NCBI GenBank assembly: GCA_029960045.1
Contig: JASCOV010000001.1
Span: 186,001 to 250,000, forward strand
Source of the DNA: Flavobacteriaceae bacterium PS02293
GTDB taxonomy: Bacteria; Bacteroidota; Bacteroidia; Flavobacteriales; Weeksellaceae
Reading direction: 5' to 3'
DNA length: 64,000 bases
In this document: positions 24,057 to 31,667 of the stretch, piece after piece
Layout of the letters: each line of letters starts with the position of its first letter
Position numbering within the stretch: the stretch's first letter is position 1
Notes under the pieces: generated by a model
Seen by the model: only the letters and a program-made list of their open reading frames with translations
Database searches by the model: none
Told to the model about the DNA's origin: nothing
Program-made: the position numbers and the translations under genes

Positions 24057-25367
24057 ATGACAAAGAACATAAAAACAGCACTATCATTCGTGATGGCTAT
24101 CTTTCCTGCGCTGTTTTTTTCACAAGAAATAAAACAGATGACAGCTAATGAAGTGGCCGAACTGGCACTTCAGAATCATTATCAGCTAAAACTTTCTGCA
24201 CAGAATATCAATATTGCCAAACAGCAGACTGATATTACCAAACTTCAGAAACTTCCTTCGATAACAGCTTCTACCACTCAATTTTACTTGGGGGATGTAT
24301 TGGCTATCGACAAAGATTTTTCGAATTCTACAACCATTCCGATGCCTCATTACGGAAGCACATACGGCGTTCAGGCAACTCAATTGATTTTCAAAGGCGG
24401 ATTGGTGAATAAGTCCGTCGAATTAGCTGGACTTCGTGAACAGCTTTCTGAACTCGATTTAGAAAAGAATCAACAGGACGTAAAATTTTTAGTGATTTCA
24501 AATTATTTAGATGTCTATAAAATAATCAACCAGCAATTAGTTTTTGAGAACAATAAAAAACTGGCTCAACAACGATTAAAGAATATCAATGATTTTTATA
24601 AACAAGGAATGGTAACCAGAAACGAAGTGATTCGTGGAGAATTAGCGATTAAAAATCTTGACCAAAGCATTCTGACTTTAGCCAACAACAGAAAAATCCT
24701 TAATTATAATTTAAATATTGGTTTAGGATTGCCAGCTGATACAGAAATTATTCCTGTGGAAAATTTAGGCAATAAAGAATCTGGAATCGGGATGGATTAT
24801 TATTTAAATCTCGCTCACGACAGCAATCCACTACTGAAATCTGCACAAACTAACATTGGTGTGGCCAACAAAAATATTGAAATTATTAAAACCGATAGGA
24901 TGCCCACGCTTTCAGGTTTTGGAGGTTACACTGTTCAAAGGCCGATTACAAACAGAAGCCCCGTTGTAGATATGTATGCAAACGGTTGGCAGACTGGAAT
25001 TTCTTTAAGCTACAATATTGATAACCTTTATAAGACGAAAGAAAAAGTGAAATTGGGCGAATTGCAGAAAACTCAGGCAAACGACGCTTTAACTTTAACG
25101 CAACAGAACATTGACATGAATGTCAATGCGTCTTATGTAAAATATCAGGAATCAATTCAGCAAGCCGATATTTTAAATGACGCAAAACGATTGGCTGAAG
25201 AAAACTATAAAATCACTGAAGCAAAATACCTCAATCAATTGGCTGTGCAGGCTGAAATGATTGATGCGCAAAATCAGAAACTTCAATCTGAACTGGATTT
25301 TGCCAATGCAGAAATCAATGTGCTGTACCAATATTACAATCTGTTGAAATCTACAGGAACGCTTTAA
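24057..25367 (+). CDS. TolC-family outer-membrane efflux protein
   Basis: 436 residues with a signal peptide (FVMAIFPALFFSQE, cleavage about residue 23) and no lipobox. Two OEP repeats are visible: EVAELALQNHYQLKLSAQNI (about 32-51) and DYYLNLAHDSNPLLKSAQTN (about 244-263), each followed by long coiled-coil helices. VQATQLIFKGGLVNKSV (about 106-122) and ISLSYNIDNLYKTKEK (about 318-333) are the strand-turn segments of the barrel. It forms the outer-membrane exit duct for the EmrA/EmrB-like partners encoded 27 and 1224 bases downstream. It is only distantly related to the NodT-type channel of the RND operon. Confidence 0.92.
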   Translation: MTKNIKTALSFVMAIFPALFFSQEIKQMTANEVAELALQNHYQLKLSAQNINIAKQQTDITKLQKLPSITASTTQFYLGDVLAIDKDFSNSTTIPMPHYGSTYGVQATQLIFKGGLVNKSVELAGLREQLSELDLEKNQQDVKFLVISNYLDVYKIINQQLVFENNKKLAQQRLKNINDFYKQGMVTRNEVIRGELAIKNLDQSILTLANNRKILNYNLNIGLGLPADTEIIPVENLGNKESGIGMDYYLNLAHDSNPLLKSAQTNIGVANKNIEIIKTDRMPTLSGFGGYTVQRPITNRSPVVDMYANGWQTGISLSYNIDNLYKTKEKVKLGELQKTQANDALTLTQQNIDMNVNASYVKYQESIQQADILNDAKRLAEENYKITEAKYLNQLAVQAEMIDAQNQKLQSELDFANAEINVLYQYYNLLKSTGTL

Positions 25368-25393
25368 TTACTTAAAACTGAAAATCAAAAACA

Positions 25394-26518
25394 ATGGAAA
25401 ACAAGGAACCAAATACTCAAGATACACAACCGCAAGCACCTGTAAAGCCTGTGGTTTCAAGTGCTGAAGCTAAGAAAAAGCAAAATAGAAAGAATAAAAT
25501 AAGAGCCATCATTTCAAACATTATTGTTTTTGCATTGATAGGTTTCGGATTGTTTTGGCTGATTCGTCAATACTTTCATATCGGTGACAAAACTTACACG
25601 GAAGCAGCTCAGGTGGAGGAATTCATCAATCCAATCAACACGAGAGTTTCGGCTTACATTAAAGAAATAAAATTCATCGAACATCAGCAGGTAAAGAAAG
25701 GAGATACTTTGGCGATTCTTGATGACCGTGAAATCATCACACAGCTAGGTCAGGCAGAAGCTGCCTATCAAAATGCATTAGCCCAACGTTCAGCAACAGG
25801 TACTTCAATTAATACAGTTTCGAATAACGTCAGTGTAATGGAGTCCAATATCGCAGGAGCAAAAGCAAGATTGTGGAATGCTGAACAGAATTTAGGCCGA
25901 TACAAAAACCTTTTGGCGGCAGAAGCAGTGACGAGACAGCAATTTGACCAAGCCAAAACAGAATATGATGCTCAAAAAGCAGCATATGAAACTTTGGTGA
26001 ATCAGAAACAGTCAGCCAACCTTTCTACAACAGAAGTCAAAAGTAAATTAGGAATCAACGATGCCGAAATTAAAAGAACAAAAGCCGCTTTGGATATGGC
26101 GAAAATCAATCTTTCTTATACTGTAATCACTGCTCCTTATGATGGTGTGATGGGAAGAAGAACGATTTCTGAAGGACAGTTAATTCAGCCCGGACAACAA
26201 GTAGCCACCATTGTTTTAAACAATCAAAAATGGGTAACCGCTAATTTCCTTGAAAGTCAAATGCCGAATATTAAAATCGGTGAAAAATTAATGATGACCG
26301 CCGACGCTTTGGGTGGAAAACAGTTTGAAGGCGTGGTAACAGCAGTTTCCGCAGCAACGGGTTCGAGATATTCAAGCGTTCCGACGGACAACTCTACTGG
26401 TAACTTTATCAAAGTGCAACAGAGAATTCCCGTAAGAATCGAGTTCACAGATTCCAACAAAAAAGAAGATGTGGCAAAACTGAGCGCAGGGATGAATATG
26501 AATGTTTCTATTAAATAA
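25394..26518 (+). CDS. HlyD/EmrA-type membrane fusion protein
   Basis: 374 residues. A charged cytoplasmic N-terminus (1-37) is followed by a single transmembrane helix (AIISNIIVFALIGFGLFWLI, about 37-56), then a periplasmic adaptor: first lipoyl half NTRVSAYIKEIKFIEHQQVKKG (about 82-103), a coiled-coil hairpin (about 115-235, containing EQNLGRYKNLLAAEAVTRQQ) and second lipoyl half SYTVITAPYDGVMGRRTISE (about 239-258). The barrel follows (KWVTANFLESQMPNIKIGEK). It connects the MFS pump to TolC. The next gene starts after a 72-base hairpin-forming spacer. Confidence 0.92.
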   Translation: MENKEPNTQDTQPQAPVKPVVSSAEAKKKQNRKNKIRAIISNIIVFALIGFGLFWLIRQYFHIGDKTYTEAAQVEEFINPINTRVSAYIKEIKFIEHQQVKKGDTLAILDDREIITQLGQAEAAYQNALAQRSATGTSINTVSNNVSVMESNIAGAKARLWNAEQNLGRYKNLLAAEAVTRQQFDQAKTEYDAQKAAYETLVNQKQSANLSTTEVKSKLGINDAEIKRTKAALDMAKINLSYTVITAPYDGVMGRRTISEGQLIQPGQQVATIVLNNQKWVTANFLESQMPNIKIGEKLMMTADALGGKQFEGVVTAVSAATGSRYSSVPTDNSTGNFIKVQQRIPVRIEFTDSNKKEDVAKLSAGMNMNVSIK

Positions 26519-26590
26519 ATGGCTGGATGTTGGGTGCTGGATGTTAGAAGAAAAACATCCCGCATCCAATACCCCGCATCCAACAATATT
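26519..26590. repeat. GGATG-rich imperfect inverted repeat between emrA-like and emrB-like genes
   Basis: The left side carries GGATGTTGGGTGCTGGATGTT and the right side, on the other strand, GGATGCGGGGTATTGGATGC. Together they can fold into a long imperfect hairpin with iterated GGATG units. Its position right after the adaptor stop suggests a mobile or expandable intergenic repeat inside the operon. Confidence 0.65.
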
Positions 26591-28180
26591 ATGTACAACA
26601 AAGGTCTTTTCAACGATTGGGTTCCGAAATCTGTGCAACTTCTTATGATGGTTTTACTGCTAACAGTTGTAATGCCATTGGGTGGAGTTTACACCGGAAA
26701 CATCAGTTTTATGGTAAGCGGAACCGGTGTGATGCAGGAGTATTTCATGTGGGCAAACTATGCTACAACGATTGGGATGGGAGCGTGTATGCCTGTGGTT
26801 CTTCGAATGAAAATGCGCTTCAAAGTGCGTGATAAAGTTGTGATTTTATTGATTCTTTTAGGTTTGTTAAGTTATATCAATGGAACCACTTTTGAACCGA
26901 TGATTATCGTGATGACTTCTGTGGTTATCGGTTTTTTGAAAATGATGATTACCATCGAATTATTTCTGCCTTTGATGGCAATGCTTGGCGGACGAGGGGT
27001 TTTTTACGGTTTTTTCTACACATTTGTATTAATCTTAAATCAAGTTTCAGCCTATTACACAGTTGAAGTTTCTGTGCTTTACAACTTTCAGCAGTTTTTT
27101 ATTTTGGCTGCCGTTTTATGTTTTGTGATGGCGCTTCTTTGCTGGGTTTTGATGCACGATAAATATTTTGCCTTAAAAGTTCCGCTTCATTATATTGATT
27201 GGCTGAGCATCATATTATTTGTATCAACCTTTATGTTTTCTGCTTACGTTTTATCATTTGGGAAACAGCAGGATTGGTTCAATTCAAAAAATATCATCAA
27301 CGCCAGTATTGCTGCTTTTGTGAGTTTTGCTTTATTGGCGATTCGTCAGATGACTTTGAAAAGACCATATATTTCCTTTCATATTTTTACAAAAAGTAAT
27401 GTTCAGAATGGTCTGTTTATGCTGTTTTGTCTGGGAATGTTTTTAGGAACTACCTCGGTTCAAAACATTTTTTCAGTCGGCGTTTTAGGTTATGATCAAC
27501 TGACGAATGCTAAACTGAACGTTATGATGACACCGGGAATATTACTTGCTGGAATCATTGCTGTATTTTGGTTTAAAAAAGAAAGACCGCTCAAGATGTT
27601 TATCTTTTCAGGTTTCGCTTCCATGACGGCTTATGCAATCATAATGTATTTTTCGATGGTATTGGAATTCAATTATGAAAATTGGTACTTACCAATGTTT
27701 CTGAAAGGTTTCGGAATGTGTTCGCTCTTCATTTCGGTCTGGTATTACACCTTAGACAAATTGGAACTAAATGAAATGCTGGCAGCTATCGGATTGGTTT
27801 TGGTATGGCGGACTTTCCTTGCGGTAGGGTTTTTCTCAGCTTTGTATTCCTGGTTTCAGTATCAGTTTCAAATCGTCAGTTTAGGGGATTTGGCAGTTTA
27901 TATGGACGGGATGACCATCACACCACAAACCGTTGCCGCCAATATGAAAACCATTCAGCTCAACGCCATTATATCAGCCAACAAAAAGATATTCGGTTAT
28001 ATCATCGTTGCCGGTTTCGGAATAATGCTTTACGTGATTACCCATCATTTCGGAAAACGCACAGAATATTTAAGAGTGATAAGAATTCTCAACGGAAAAT
28101 CGGTCATCGCCAGACGAAGAGCCCGTGAAAGAAAAAAATTAGAAGAAGACATCAGAGGTGCGGCTGGTTCCGCCTTATAA
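26591..28180 (+). CDS. MFS drug/H+ antiporter, DHA2/EmrB-like
   Basis: 529 residues from the ATG at 26591 (MYNKGLFNDWVPKSVQLLMM). The frame is open from 26519, but those codons are the GGATG repeat. About 14 hydrophobic segments fit the DHA2 group, for example LLMMVLLLTVVMPLGGVYTG, FFILAAVLCFVMALLCWVLM and YIIVAGFGIMLYVITHHFG. The C-terminus is basic (RRRARERKKLEED). It is the energised inner-membrane component of the tripartite pump with the adaptor and TolC protein upstream. Substrate unknown. Closed by a terminator. Confidence 0.88.
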   Translation: MYNKGLFNDWVPKSVQLLMMVLLLTVVMPLGGVYTGNISFMVSGTGVMQEYFMWANYATTIGMGACMPVVLRMKMRFKVRDKVVILLILLGLLSYINGTTFEPMIIVMTSVVIGFLKMMITIELFLPLMAMLGGRGVFYGFFYTFVLILNQVSAYYTVEVSVLYNFQQFFILAAVLCFVMALLCWVLMHDKYFALKVPLHYIDWLSIILFVSTFMFSAYVLSFGKQQDWFNSKNIINASIAAFVSFALLAIRQMTLKRPYISFHIFTKSNVQNGLFMLFCLGMFLGTTSVQNIFSVGVLGYDQLTNAKLNVMMTPGILLAGIIAVFWFKKERPLKMFIFSGFASMTAYAIIMYFSMVLEFNYENWYLPMFLKGFGMCSLFISVWYYTLDKLELNEMLAAIGLVLVWRTFLAVGFFSALYSWFQYQFQIVSLGDLAVYMDGMTITPQTVAANMKTIQLNAIISANKKIFGYIIVAGFGIMLYVITHHFGKRTEYLRVIRILNGKSVIARRRARERKKLEEDIRGAAGSAL

Positions 28181-28199
28181 AGAAACCTTGTTTTTACCC

Positions 28200-28240
28200 G
28201 TAAAGTCTCGTTTTGTTTTCAAAGCGGGGCTTTACTTTTA
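28200..28240 (+). terminator. Terminator of the EmrAB-TolC-type operon
   Basis: GTAAAGTCTCGTTTTG pairs with CAAAGCGGGGCTTTAC allowing G-U pairs, loop TTTT, then TTTTA. Confidence 0.75.
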
Positions 28241-28384
28241 TAGAATTTGATTATTAAATTTCAAATAGTTAAATTATTGTTTAAATTGTTATAAAGAGTT
28301 TATATTGTTGTATTATCTTATTTTCAGTATTATTTGTGGTTAATTATTATTTAAATTTAATTTATTTTAAATATTAGATAATTA

Positions 28385-29176
28385 ATGTTATATTTACTTC
28401 AAACTACAAACTTGGAGAAGAATTTAAATAGTATAGAGAAACTGCACGAAGTGTGGTCTGTGAGCCGACCTACGCATTTGATCACATTTGATCAGATTAA
28501 TTTTGATGATTTGGTAAACTCTATCATCAGTTCTGGGCCGTTTTATTATTACATCATAGATTTCTTTGACCTTTCATTATCCAATATCAGTTCTAATATT
28601 TATAATATTCATGGCTTAAAACCTGAAACAGTTGCGCTAAATCATATCCTGGAAACGATTCATCCCGATGATATGGAATTTGTAATCAAAGCAGAAGCGC
28701 TTATTACAAAATTTTTCCAAGAAATAATAGGAAAGGATAAAATCCTTAATTATAAAATGAATTACAGTTTCCGCAGCAAAGGGAAGAATGGAGAATATAT
28801 GCTTCTTAATCATCAGGCATTATTGCTCTCTTTGGATGAGCACGGCAATTCTGCAAAATCACTTAACATCCATACGCAGATTGATCATTTGAGTAATCAC
28901 AATACTTACAAAATTTCTCTTATTGGTCTCAATGGTGAACCTTCATACATGAATTTAAGTTTAGACGATGATGGTAAAAATAAGATCGAGTTTTCTAAAC
29001 GGGAAATAGATATTATCCGACTTATAAGTGATGGTGAGAGTAATGAACAGATAGGTCATAAATTGGCAATCAGTCCACTCACCGTAAAGAAACACAGGAG
29101 TAATATTCTTGATAAATCAGAATGTATCAACACGGCGCAACTCATTAAAAATTGTATGCAACAAGGGATTATATAA
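28385..29176 (+). CDS. LuxR-type helix-turn-helix regulator with PAS-like sensor domain
   Basis: 263 residues. An N-terminal half of PAS-like composition (about 45-190; FYYYIIDFFDLSLSNISSN, HPDDMEFVIKAEALI, FRSKGKNGEYMLLNHQALLL) precedes a C-terminal LuxR DNA-binding domain (about 200-263). The latter has FSKREIDIIRLISDGESNEQ, IGHKLAISPLTVKKHRSNIL and a final LIKNCMQQGI, matching the GerE fold including the T-V-K-x-H recognition helix. No receiver domain or membrane helix, so it is a cytoplasmic one-component regulator. Target genes unknown. It lies alone between two terminators. Confidence 0.85.
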   Translation: MLYLLQTTNLEKNLNSIEKLHEVWSVSRPTHLITFDQINFDDLVNSIISSGPFYYYIIDFFDLSLSNISSNIYNIHGLKPETVALNHILETIHPDDMEFVIKAEALITKFFQEIIGKDKILNYKMNYSFRSKGKNGEYMLLNHQALLLSLDEHGNSAKSLNIHTQIDHLSNHNTYKISLIGLNGEPSYMNLSLDDDGKNKIEFSKREIDIIRLISDGESNEQIGHKLAISPLTVKKHRSNILDKSECINTAQLIKNCMQQGII

Positions 29177-29202
29177 AATCATTTTTCAACTTCATATTTT
29201 TC

Positions 29203-29233
29203 AAAAAATACTCCTTTTGGAGTATTTTTTTTT
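29203..29233 (+). terminator. Terminator after LuxR-type regulator
   Basis: AAAAAATACTCC and GGAGTATTTTTT form a perfect 12-base stem with loop TTTT and a nine-T tail. Confidence 0.9.
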
Positions 29234-29247
29234 GCTCGAAAACAATA

Positions 29248-29255
29248 TAGCTTTG
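29248..29255 (+). promoter_or_regulatory. -7 element TAGCTTTG following the terminator
   Basis: Exact TAnnTTTG match. The following sequence AACTAATAACCATGAGAAC is nearly the same as the start region of the gene at 30321, but here the frame stops after 13 codons (29277-29318). Confidence 0.45.
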
Positions 29256-29405
29256 TGTTAACTAAACTAATAACCATGAGAACTACAATTAATCTAATGA
29301 TGGTTTTTCTTAATTAGTGTTTGATTTTTGGAAAAGATATGAGGAAGGCTTTTACAACCTGTTGTATTATATAAACGATAAAAAGAAACCATTAAAAATA
29401 AAGCT

Positions 29406-30068
29406 ATGAGAAAATTTTTATTCCTAACTGCACTTGGCATTTCTATATTTGCTTGGGCGCAAAAAACTACAATTTCCGCATCGGAGAATGATGCCAGAAT
29501 TGTGGTCAACGGACAACTCGTTGGAACAGGAAGTTACGTATTGAAAACAGACAAGAATGAGTGTTATAATGTCAAAGTACAAAAAGTAAGTTTCCTGAAA
29601 TACGAAGCTACAGTTTGTGGAAAGAAAGCTGGTCCGGAACCACCAAAAACAATCTTCTTTGACATGAAAAAAGACGATTCCGAGGAAGCTTCTGTAAAAA
29701 CGGATCAGGCTAATATTGACTTTGAAATCGAGGTTAATAAAAACCTTTCCCCAACCGAAGCTTGGAAACTGACAACCCAAATCGTAACCGACTACTTTGA
29801 TGCAATCGAAGTCAGTGACAAAGAAACATCTTACCTTAGAACAGCTTGGAGCGTACAGTCTTTTTCACAAAATACAATCCGTACAAGATTGATTATCAAA
29901 TTGTCAAAATCTGACCCATTAACTTTCAAAGTAAAACTGAACAGCGAGTTCTCCGGATCCAGCGGTTCTAGTGTGAAAGCAGACGAGCAATTTCACGAGT
30001 GGGACAGGATATTGAGAAAATATAAAAACGTGATCTCGGATTTCTCTACACGTTTGTCTGCTAAATAA
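29406..30068 (+). CDS. Exported protein, PEGA-like N-terminus, function unknown
   Basis: 220 residues. Signal peptide MRKFLFLTALGISIFAWAQK. The segment ENDARIVVNGQLVGTGSYVL (about 26-45) resembles the PEGA motif, in which a small carboxy-turn beta-domain presents a surface loop. Two Cys follow (NECYNV, TVCGKK). The C-terminal half (about 85-220) is an alpha/beta region, NKNLSPTEAWKLTTQIVTDY and WDRILRKYKNVISDF, that I do not recognise. Probably periplasmic or attached to the outer membrane. Single gene with its own terminator. An untranslated leader of about 150 bases precedes it if the promoter at 29248 is used. Confidence 0.7.
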   Translation: MRKFLFLTALGISIFAWAQKTTISASENDARIVVNGQLVGTGSYVLKTDKNECYNVKVQKVSFLKYEATVCGKKAGPEPPKTIFFDMKKDDSEEASVKTDQANIDFEIEVNKNLSPTEAWKLTTQIVTDYFDAIEVSDKETSYLRTAWSVQSFSQNTIRTRLIIKLSKSDPLTFKVKLNSEFSGSSGSSVKADEQFHEWDRILRKYKNVISDFSTRLSAK

Positions 30069-30113
30069 AAACTAATACTCTTTAATTTAATTTTTCTTTC
30101 AAATCCGAAAAAG

Positions 30114-30147
30114 ATCGCTGAGGTTATTTCCTTGGCGATTTTTTTTT
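30114..30147 (+). terminator. Terminator after the PEGA-like protein
   Basis: ATCGCTGAGG pairs with CCTTGGCGAT (two G-U pairs), 6-base loop, nine-T tail. Confidence 0.85.
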
Positions 30148-30251
30148 GATTTTTATCTATGTTTTTGTGATGAATTTTATTTTTAATTAATGGTTTTATA
30201 ATTAGAAAATACTAAATATTTAAAATTTATTCTATTGAAATTTTATGTATA

Positions 30252-30278
30252 AATAACCCGAAAAGGTTATTTTTTTTG
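30252..30278 (+). terminator. Hairpin with T-tract directly upstream of a promoter
   Basis: AATAACC/GGTTATT stem, 6-base loop, T-run running into TTTGG. It resembles 29203-29233 in being followed at once by a TAnnTTTG promoter. Confidence 0.6.
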
Positions 30279-30292
30279 GTTTACGGATGCTG

Positions 30293-30300
30293 TAGGTTTG
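30293..30300 (+). promoter_or_regulatory. -7 element TAGGTTTG before the exported-protein/kelch pair
   Basis: Exact TAnnTTTG match 20 bases before the ATG at 30321. It lies downstream of the GTG at 30276 that would give a longer frame. Confidence 0.55.
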
Positions 30301-30320
30301 TGATTATAAAACTAATAACT

Positions 30321-31652
30321 ATGAAAACAAAATTATTATTGCTGCTGTTACTTGTTTGGTTAGGTGTGGTTTATGGTCAAAAAAAACCGAAAGTAGAAAT
30401 TCCAAAAAAAGAAGAGGTTAAAAAGGTTTCTGATAAAAGTGTTTTTAGTATCATTTTTAAAAATGACACAATCAAAACAGAGAAAAGTTCAAAAGAAGCT
30501 TATATCAATATTCCTCTCCAGATAAATATTATAGACAGAAAAGAATGGGTGGGATATAAATTAAAGATTGAAATAGATTATTCAAAAACTACGTTGCCCA
30601 GAAGTGATTATAAGTTAATTGATTCTGTTTTTAATTTTACTGAGCTTAATAGTGAGAATATTGTTAATATAAGATTGAAGAAAGATACAATTGAAGATAG
30701 GGACCGATTTTTATTTTTAAGTCTCAAGACATATAACGATACAATTGATGTTGGAAAAAGAAACATCGGAGTCAACAAAAAAGTTGTCATATTAGTTAAA
30801 TCCTCAAAGAATAAATCCACCAAATTGATAGATGATTATAAAATGCTTTCTTATTTGGGGACTAATTTCGACATTGTAGAGGGGAAATCAAAAGCTAATA
30901 ATCTATTTTTTGCCACCAATACTTATCTTCCTCCTATTAAGGGTAAAAACAAAGTAGGATTTTATTTTAGTTTATACGGGAACAGGACTATGAGCGATGT
31001 AGATTCTACAGGGAATGTTCGCAGGACTTATAAAATAGAATCGATTAACGCAGATAGTCATATTATTTATACTTCACAAAATAAGTTAACCGTAACTAGA
31101 GTGTCAGATAATATAGGAGTGCATATTAGTCCCTTATTCAAATTTATAAAGTCATCTAATGAAAATCTTAATCTATTTTATGCGCCTTCATTAGAATTCA
31201 TTTGGCGAAAATCTACATTAACAAGAGAATACACAAATCCAAGCAATCTATCTTCAGAAACAATTCCCAGCTCATTTCCAGGTACCCTTATCATGGATAA
31301 TGTATCGAGAAGAATTCAAAATGAATACGTATTTAATGCAGGATTGATGGGTTTGTTTCTTGTTTATGAAACAAAAGATTTTAGTTTTAGAATCCAAGCT
31401 TCTACGGGTTATTCTTCATATTTCTATCCGAGCAATTCTGTCTTTTCTGATGAAGAAACCAATGTTGGAAGACGAAGTGATGTTTTCTTTTTGGGAAGAG
31501 CTTGGATAACTGAAGCTACAACAGGTTTAACCTTACAAACTGAAATTATGAATACTGCTATTATTCCAAGACCTTTTTTTGGTGTGACATTATCAAAAGC
31601 ATTCAAATTGGATAAACTTGGAGCTATACTAAAACCTCTAACTGATAGATAA
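30321..31652 (+). CDS. Exported protein with probable outer-membrane beta-barrel C-terminus
   Basis: 443 residues from the ATG at 30321, which opens the signal peptide MKTKLLLLLLLVWLGVVYGQ; a GTG at 30276 extends the frame but lies in the promoter. After a Lys/Glu linker, residues about 45-150 form a beta-sandwich-like region with NDTIKTEKSSKEAYINIPLQ, DYSKTTLPRSDYKL and NIRLKKDTIEDRDRFLFLSL, reminiscent of Calx-beta domains, though not securely. The remainder alternates polar and aromatic residues (VGFYFSLYGNRTM, LNLFYAPSLEFIWRKS, FSFRIQASTGYSSYFYPSN), as in an outer-membrane barrel. It is 15 bases upstream of the kelch/T9SS gene and likely cotranscribed. Function unknown. Confidence 0.68.
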   Translation: MKTKLLLLLLLVWLGVVYGQKKPKVEIPKKEEVKKVSDKSVFSIIFKNDTIKTEKSSKEAYINIPLQINIIDRKEWVGYKLKIEIDYSKTTLPRSDYKLIDSVFNFTELNSENIVNIRLKKDTIEDRDRFLFLSLKTYNDTIDVGKRNIGVNKKVVILVKSSKNKSTKLIDDYKMLSYLGTNFDIVEGKSKANNLFFATNTYLPPIKGKNKVGFYFSLYGNRTMSDVDSTGNVRRTYKIESINADSHIIYTSQNKLTVTRVSDNIGVHISPLFKFIKSSNENLNLFYAPSLEFIWRKSTLTREYTNPSNLSSETIPSSFPGTLIMDNVSRRIQNEYVFNAGLMGLFLVYETKDFSFRIQASTGYSSYFYPSNSVFSDEETNVGRRSDVFFLGRAWITEATTGLTLQTEIMNTAIIPRPFFGVTLSKAFKLDKLGAILKPLTDR

Positions 31653-31667
31653 ATCAAAACAAATCTT

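Noticed and set aside
29339..29374. Short frame MRKAFTTCCII upstream of the gene at 29406
   Set aside because: Too short, with no regulatory codon run and no competing hairpins; unlike the ilv leader it shows no attenuator features.
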